Part shown: positions 6,701 through 10,732 of the stretch, in pieces | How the letters are laid out: each line of letters begins with the position of its first letter | Position numbering within the stretch: position 1 is the stretch's first letter | Source of the DNA: an uncultured Lachnospiraceae bacterium | GTDB lineage: Bacteria > Bacillota > Clostridia > Lachnospirales > Lachnospiraceae | DNA length: 10,732 nucleotides | Assembly: GCA_947631755.1 (NCBI GenBank) | Contig: CANRMO010000075.1 | Span: forward strand, 1-10,732 | Direction: 5' to 3' | The notes under the pieces: generated by a model | Databases searched by the model: none | Seen by the model: only the letters and a program-made list of their open reading frames with translations | Told to the model about the DNA's origin: nothing | Made by a program: the position numbers and the translations under genes

Positions 6701-7377
6701 TCCAGATAAGACTTTAAAACTTCTGCCAGCTTGTATACCGTTGTTCCTGGATCATATTCTGACGGCTTATCCCTTCTCTCATCAAAATCAGCCATTCTCC
6801 GTTTTGCATTTTTTATTGCTATATTTACACCATCATTCAGATCAGCCAGACAATAGATATCCTGCTGATTTTTCCTGTATACTCCGTCTGCCAGATTATA
6901 TTGACGGAATATATCGTTTAATTTCTCGCTCCAGTCATGGCGGTGGAGAGCCGCGTCGGAATAAAAGAAATGCAGATAAAGCCAATATTCAAAAGAAGGA
7001 TTACTCCATGCAATGTGATAGCCCTTGTCTTTCCCATCCCGGATAGCCTGGTCAAAATCCTCAAAATCATCTCTGTCAAAGACAACCCAGATATTCTGAT
7101 AGATAACCTTGGAATTTTTTACAATCTTCTCTGTCTTACTGATCAGCTTTCCGGTTGAACTCCCCTCACCATGCACATCAATAAGGGGAACCTCTACTAC
7201 CTGAACCATTCCGCCTATTTTATCCACAATAAGTTTTTGCATACCTTTAAAATACAAGGGCTCTGTGCGCTCCCCTTCCGTTACGATCAAAAAAGAATTC
7301 GCTTTGGGCGTTTTGTACTCATACCGTCTCTTCTTTCTGTCCTCTCTCCTCTTTCTGAATAGATCATGTGAGCCCAT
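6694..7377 (-). CDS. rloB: RloB-family protein (TOPRIM-like putative nuclease), partner of RloA-like ATPase
   Basis: This 227-residue protein resembles the RloB family. After a very basic N-terminus (residues 8-22, RKRREDRKKRR) comes VTEGERTEP (32-40), the conserved-glutamate motif of TOPRIM-type folds. VVFDRDDF (98-105) supplies the acidic DxD-type metal site. SNPSFEYWLYLHF (125-137) and PGTTVYKLAEVL (210-221) match the family's conserved C-terminal blocks. The ATG follows the ATPase TAA with no intervening base, and GAGG lies eight bases upstream, so translation is probably coupled. By analogy to ATPase plus TOPRIM pairs (OLD, PARIS), the likely role is a nuclease effector controlled by the ATPase in antiphage defence. 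That role is inference; family membership is fairly sure. The gene is A/T-rich compared with flanking housekeeping genes. It appears complete. Confidence 0.85.
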   Translation of the reverse strand: MGSHDLFRKRREDRKKRRYEYKTPKANSFLIVTEGERTEPLYFKGMQKLIVDKIGGMVQVVEVPLIDVHGEGSSTGKLISKTEKIVKNSKVIYQNIWVVFDRDDFEDFDQAIRDGKDKGYHIAWSNPSFEYWLYLHFFYSDAALHRHDWSEKLNDIFRQYNLADGVYRKNQQDIYCLADLNDGVNIAIKNAKRRMADFDERRDKPSEYDPGTTVYKLAEVLKSYLEE

Positions 7378-8571
7378 TTATTCACCCTCTTTCGCGGCAA
7401 ATTCCCTCAGAAACGGAATCCCTCCATACACACCGGCCAGATAATCCTTTTCAAAAGAAGCATCTGATCTCACCTTAAAATCCGACAGTGCGGATAATTC
7501 AGAATAACCATTCTCATCTTTCTGTACAAACCAGATCTGATCCCTTCTGAAAAATTTCTTATCCATCAATGTTGTGTCATGGGTAGTGTACACTAATTGA
7601 GCCGTCGTATCTTCCCGGTAAAACAGATCAATGATAAACTTTAATAACAGCGGATGCAATTTCGTATTCAGCTCATCAACAAAAATACAATTATTTGTCA
7701 ATATTGCAGCCTGGGCATAAATAAATAATATCATGCTTTTTACTGTTCCCGCTGACTCACTGGACAAACCCAGTGGATATTCTTTTCCGTCTTTCCCTCT
7801 GTGAATTGTGAAAAAACTAATCTCAGAATCATTTTCGTAATACATAATATCTGCGATTCCAGTATCAATTGCATCCAGAAATTCCAGCAGTTGTTTCTTT
7901 TCGTGATCAATAAACTGCGGCAAAAATTTATCCAATATTTCCTGATCTTCACAGAGATCCGTCGGAACGATCATAATATTCATAACACAGGAATAAACCG
8001 TCTGAAATATATCCGTTTTCATTTTTAATCTATTAAAAAAAGATAACACCAGAGTCTCCGCCGGAATCTGTTCCCTGTAATGATCACATTCTCTTTTTAT
8101 TGAGGCTCCAAATTCAACATATTCCGTCGTTCTCTCAAAAATTGTTATTGTTCTGTTTGTGTTGAGATTTTTTCTGTACAACCACTCTGCCACAATACAA
8201 TGTTGATTGTATTCATACCCATAACGGTATTCATACTCCTCCTGGATTACTACAATCTGAAATTCTGAGCTATCTTCATTCTCCTCAAAAGAAAAAGGAA
8301 CATAATATTTACTGATGGCAGTGTTTTTCTGGTCCGACACATTGTTGAGAGATTCAGCAACAATTCTCTGAAAAAATTTCATTGCAAAATATAAGTTTGA
8401 CTTACCGCTGGCATTTGCACCATAAATGGACGCGACCCGGACGAATTTTTCCTTTTTCCCCCTATTGATCAGATTACTCTCATGTTCTTTATAAGCATTG
8501 ATCGCTGTCATATCAAAAACTGTCTCATCTCTAAAAGAGAGAACATTTTTTAACGTAAACTGGACTAACAT
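7378..8571 (-). CDS. rloA: RloA-like AAA/ABC-type ATPase
   Basis: This 397-residue cytoplasmic ATPase is of the AAA_15/AAA_21 (SMC/Rad50-like ABC) type. The N-terminus MLVQFTLKNVLSFRDE is typical of these proteins. Walker A is GANASGKSN (51-59). The ABC-signature-like LSSESAGTVK is at 269-278, Walker B CIFVDEL at 295-301 with LHPLLL next, and the switch histidine TTHD at 329-332. No long coiled coil is evident between Walker A and the signature, unlike Rad50. The ATG has AAGGAGG eight bases upstream and a near-consensus promoter just before. It is directly coupled to the rloB-like gene. The likely role is sensing and controlling the RloB partner in a two-gene defence module; the trigger is unknown. 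Sample base counts show the A/T bias: 15 G+C of 60 at 7681-7740 against 38 of 60 at 5641-5700 in the PPK2 gene. Confidence 0.85.
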   Translation of the reverse strand: MLVQFTLKNVLSFRDETVFDMTAINAYKEHESNLINRGKKEKFVRVASIYGANASGKSNLYFAMKFFQRIVAESLNNVSDQKNTAISKYYVPFSFEENEDSSEFQIVVIQEEYEYRYGYEYNQHCIVAEWLYRKNLNTNRTITIFERTTEYVEFGASIKRECDHYREQIPAETLVLSFFNRLKMKTDIFQTVYSCVMNIMIVPTDLCEDQEILDKFLPQFIDHEKKQLLEFLDAIDTGIADIMYYENDSEISFFTIHRGKDGKEYPLGLSSESAGTVKSMILFIYAQAAILTNNCIFVDELNTKLHPLLLKFIIDLFYREDTTAQLVYTTHDTTLMDKKFFRRDQIWFVQKDENGYSELSALSDFKVRSDASFEKDYLAGVYGGIPFLREFAAKEGE

Positions 8572-8597
8572 AATAACAGCCTCCTTATATGATATAT

Positions 8598-8626
8598 AGT
8601 ATATCCATTTTGCTATTTTATGTCAA
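8598..8626 (-). promoter_or_regulatory. Near-consensus sigma-A promoter of the rloA-rloB cassette
   Basis: On the minus strand, TTGACA (8621-8626, perfect -35) and TATACT (8598-8603, 5 of 6 match to TATAAT) are separated by 17 bases. Transcription would start near 8590, about 20 bases before the ATG at 8571, leaving little room for a regulatory leader. The promoter makes the cassette independent of the cell-wall genes upstream. Confidence 0.85.
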
Positions 8627-8707
8627 TATTTTTACGGTTTTTACTCTGTTTTCGCCTCCTGGAATGGCTATTTTGCTTTTAGATGCAAATTATGTTATAT
8701 CCTCTCT

Positions 8708-10132
8708 CTACTCCAGCCACGCATCAAAGATCTTTCTGGCGACCGGCACAGCATAGGTGCTCCCCGTCCCTGCGGCTTCCACTACAATGCTGACAACAAT
8801 CTTTTTCCCGCCCTTTTCTGCATAGCCGACAAACCAGGCGTGGGAATCTCTCGACCCATTCTGGAACTCTGCCGATCCGGTCTTCCCTCCCGCCTTATAT
8901 GAGCCGGGGTAGAGAGCCGTTGCCGTGCCGGACTTTACAGTGGCTCGCATCAGCTTTTTCAGCGCCTCCGCCTCCTCTTCTGTAATCGGAGCCCCCGCCA
9001 CTGCCGGCTCATAGCTCTCCACGGTATTTCCCTGGTAATCCTCGATGCGGTCTACCAGATACGGCTTCATCAGCGTTCCCCCATTTACGGCGGCACAGAC
9101 AAGAAATGCATTCTGCAGTGGGGATACAAGGGTATCCCCCTGACCGATGGAGGCCTGCATGATATCCCCTGTGGCCGACTTATCCGTGACAGCAAACTTC
9201 GCAGAGCGCTGTTCCAGCTTAGCAAGCGGCATCGCCTTGTTGTAATACAGAGAATCACACAGGTCTTTCCACTTCTTCACATCCAGTCCCCCTCCGATCT
9301 GGCAAAAAGCGGCATTACACGATTTTGCAAAGGCAGACGTGAGATCCAGTGATCCGTGGATTTCCCCGCCGTAACAGCGGATCTTATCACTCCCTGTGCC
9401 GATGCTTCCCCTGCACTTATAGCGGAACTTATTGTAGTCCTTATTCTCGCGCATATATTCCAGCGCGGTATAGAGTTTAAATGTCGATCCCGGCGGATAC
9501 AGCCCCTGCGTTGCACGGTTATACAGAGCGGAATCGTCGTCGCTGTCCGCCGTCAGCCTCTCCCACCTGGCATCCGTCAGCCCGTTGGGGTCATAGGTCG
9601 GTTTGCTCACCATCGCAAGAATCTTGCCTGTCTCCGGGTCGAGGGCAACAGCCGCCCCCTTCTTTGAACCCAGGGCATTGCTTATGATCTGGGAGAGGTT
9701 CAGGTTCAGTGTCGTCACTACATTGTTGCCGGGATTTTTCTGGCCGCGGATTTCATTCACCGCGCCGAGAACCGGATTAATCCCTGAGGTGAGCATCGTA
9801 TACCCCTCTGTCGATTCCAGCCCGGTTCTTCCGTGGGATGCGCGGCCAACCGTGTGGGCAAAAAGTCCCCCATACGGATACACCCTCGTCTCACCGCCTG
9901 CGCCGTCTGTCTCCGTCTTCGCCAGGATTTTGCCGCTGTCGGACAGCACACTCCCTTTCGTCACCCGCTTTGCCAGCAGATCCTGTCTCTTGTTATAGGG
10001 ATTGTTCAGTACCCCGTCGGAGTCGTGCACGACAAAATACACGATATACCCAGCCATCACAAGAAAGAGGGCGAGAAAAACATATGTGACAAACGCCATC
10101 TCGCGGTTGATTTTCTTTCCCTCTTTTTTCAT
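8708..10132 (-). CDS. Class B penicillin-binding protein (peptidoglycan transpeptidase)
   Basis: This 474-residue membrane-anchored D,D-transpeptidase cross-links peptidoglycan and works with the SEDS glycosyltransferase encoded just upstream. Numbering from the chosen start, one transmembrane segment lies at about 13-35 (FVTYVFLALFLVMAGYIVYF). An extracytoplasmic dimerisation-like region follows, with VTKGSVLSDSGKILA. The penicillin-binding motifs come next: STFK (S216 nucleophile, K219), SCN (271-273) and KTG (417-419). Size and pairing resemble PbpA-type class B proteins rather than longer PBP2b/2x proteins. The frame extends upstream to an ATG at 10225 that would overlap the preceding gene by 41 bases and has no ribosome binding site. 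The ATG at 10130-10132 has AAGGAG eight bases upstream and leaves a 52-base gap, so it is preferred. No convincing terminator follows the stop, and the rloA promoter lies within 90 bases. Confidence 0.92.
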   Translation of the reverse strand: MKKEGKKINREMAFVTYVFLALFLVMAGYIVYFVVHDSDGVLNNPYNKRQDLLAKRVTKGSVLSDSGKILAKTETDGAGGETRVYPYGGLFAHTVGRASHGRTGLESTEGYTMLTSGINPVLGAVNEIRGQKNPGNNVVTTLNLNLSQIISNALGSKKGAAVALDPETGKILAMVSKPTYDPNGLTDARWERLTADSDDDSALYNRATQGLYPPGSTFKLYTALEYMRENKDYNKFRYKCRGSIGTGSDKIRCYGGEIHGSLDLTSAFAKSCNAAFCQIGGGLDVKKWKDLCDSLYYNKAMPLAKLEQRSAKFAVTDKSATGDIMQASIGQGDTLVSPLQNAFLVCAAVNGGTLMKPYLVDRIEDYQGNTVESYEPAVAGAPITEEEAEALKKLMRATVKSGTATALYPGSYKAGGKTGSAEFQNGSRDSHAWFVGYAEKGGKKIVVSIVVEAAGTGSTYAVPVARKIFDAWLE

Positions 10133-10140
10133 CCGTTTTT

Positions 10141-10146
10141 CTCCTT
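10141..10146 (-). promoter_or_regulatory. Ribosome binding site deciding the penicillin-binding protein start
   Basis: AAGGAG on the coding strand is eight bases before the ATG at 10130-10132. The alternative ATG at 10225 lacks any purine-rich site at proper distance. Confidence 0.7.
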
Positions 10147-10184
10147 TTTTGTCCCATAACGGATTTCCACGTTTTTCTTTCTTT

Positions 10185-10732
10185 TTATTCACCGATGATA
10201 TCCTTCCCGCTTTCCTCTTTGCCATTCAGTACATACATCCCCTGAATAATGCTAAAGATAATGATTGTCGTAATGACCGAACTCCCGCCATAGCTGACCA
10301 GCGGCAGCGTCACCCCCGTCGAGGGGATAAATTTCGTCGCGCCGCCAATGCACAGAAATGTCTGGAAGATAAAGACAACGCTCAGGCCAAAGGCCGTCAA
10401 TTTATAGAACCGCTTTTTCATCTTCATTGCGATATTTACAAACATAATGTAACTGCTGAGATAAATGAGAATGAGGCACACCGAAAAAATGACGCCAAAT
10501 TCTTCTGCTATCGCCGAAAAAATAAAGTCGCTTTCCACCACCGGCACACTCTCGGGCAGCCCCTGGCCAAGCCCCATCCCGAAAAGCCCGCCCGTGCCGA
10601 TAGCAAACAGGCTGCGGCAAATCTGAAATCCCTCCTTGTCAATGTGGGACCAGGGATCTCTCCATGCAGTTACACGAGTCTGGACATGGGTAAACAGATG
10701 ATACGCCACCACCGCCGCTGCCGTCCCGGCGC
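10185..10732 (-). CDS. SEDS family peptidoglycan glycosyltransferase (FtsW/RodA/SpoVE), 3' part only
   Basis: This is the C-terminal part of a polytopic membrane glycosyltransferase that polymerises lipid II. The frame is open to the window edge, giving 181 visible residues, so the true start is outside; the GTG near 10712 is not a start. Family-typical sequence includes RVTAWRDPWSHIDKEGFQ, then SLFAIGTGGLFGMGLGQG and the DFIFSAIAEEFG motif. At least three hydrophobic spans are visible, ending with GATKFIPSTGVTLPLVSYGG and a last membrane helix near IIIFSIIQGMYVL. It lies directly upstream of a class B penicillin-binding protein, the standard SEDS-bPBP pair of an elongation or division synthase. 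FtsW, RodA and SpoVE cannot be told apart from this fragment. Confidence 0.93.
   Translation of the reverse strand, partial: AGTAAAVVAYHLFTHVQTRVTAWRDPWSHIDKEGFQICRSLFAIGTGGLFGMGLGQGLPESVPVVESDFIFSAIAEEFGVIFSVCLILIYLSSYIMFVNIAMKMKKRFYKLTAFGLSVVFIFQTFLCIGGATKFIPSTGVTLPLVSYGGSSVITTIIIFSIIQGMYVLNGKEESGKDIIGE

Noticed and set aside
8655..8660. Orphan AGGAGG on the minus strand between the PBP and rloA genes
   Set aside because: No ATG, GTG or TTG follows at a usable distance with an open frame; the nearest TTG is in the promoter and meets a stop after two codons.
8670..8690. Possible terminator hairpin after the penicillin-binding protein
   Set aside because: The stem is only about five A/T-rich base pairs (TTTGC/GCAAA) and no U run follows on the minus strand.
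10133..10225. 31-residue N-terminal extension of the penicillin-binding protein
   Set aside because: It would overlap the SEDS gene by 41 bases and has no ribosome binding site, whereas the ATG at 10132 has AAGGAG at ideal spacing.

Overview
The window looks like chromosomal DNA of a Gram-positive Clostridia species, most likely a Lachnospiraceae-type bacterium. This is inferred from strong AGGAGG-type ribosome binding sites, sigma-A-like TTGACA/TATAAT promoters with 17-base spacers, a tRNA without encoded CCA, a secreted Ig-like/repeat protein of the gut-Firmicute type, and a proofreading-degenerate DNA polymerase I. All protein genes lie on the minus strand; only a tRNA-Leu is on the plus strand. 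No gene-free stretch exceeds about 220 bases.

Read in the direction of minus-strand transcription (high to low coordinates), the layout is as follows. (1) 10732-8708: the 3' part of a SEDS-family (FtsW/RodA/SpoVE) peptidoglycan glycosyltransferase, followed by a class B penicillin-binding protein. Together these form a septal or elongation peptidoglycan synthase pair. (2) 8626-6694: a self-contained two-gene cassette with its own near-consensus promoter. It encodes an SMC/ABC-like AAA ATPase (RloA-like) and, with its start codon directly abutting the ATPase stop, an RloB-family protein with TOPRIM-like acidic motifs. This cassette is visibly AT-richer than its neighbours and is the best candidate for an acquired defence system. 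(3) 6567-5122: a tandem-domain PPK2 polyphosphate:AMP phosphotransferase. It ends at a perfect 13-bp bidirectional terminator shared with the convergent tRNA-Leu(CAA) at 4986-5069. (4) 4768-2414: a 784-residue secreted multi-domain protein with a highly acidic insert and a very basic C-terminal half. (5) 2384-1: polA, starting with TTG 29 bases after the secreted-protein gene. Its reading frame is broken between the 5'-nuclease domain and the 3'-5' exonuclease-like/polymerase part, and the window edge removes the polymerase C-terminus.

The points most worth following are the RloA/RloB pair (a PARIS/OLD-like ATPase plus TOPRIM-like arrangement standing alone, without restriction-modification genes), the split polA, and the acidic insert in the secreted protein. 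Two starts were moved from the longest reading frame on ribosome-binding-site evidence: the PPK2 gene to 6567 and the penicillin-binding protein to 10132.
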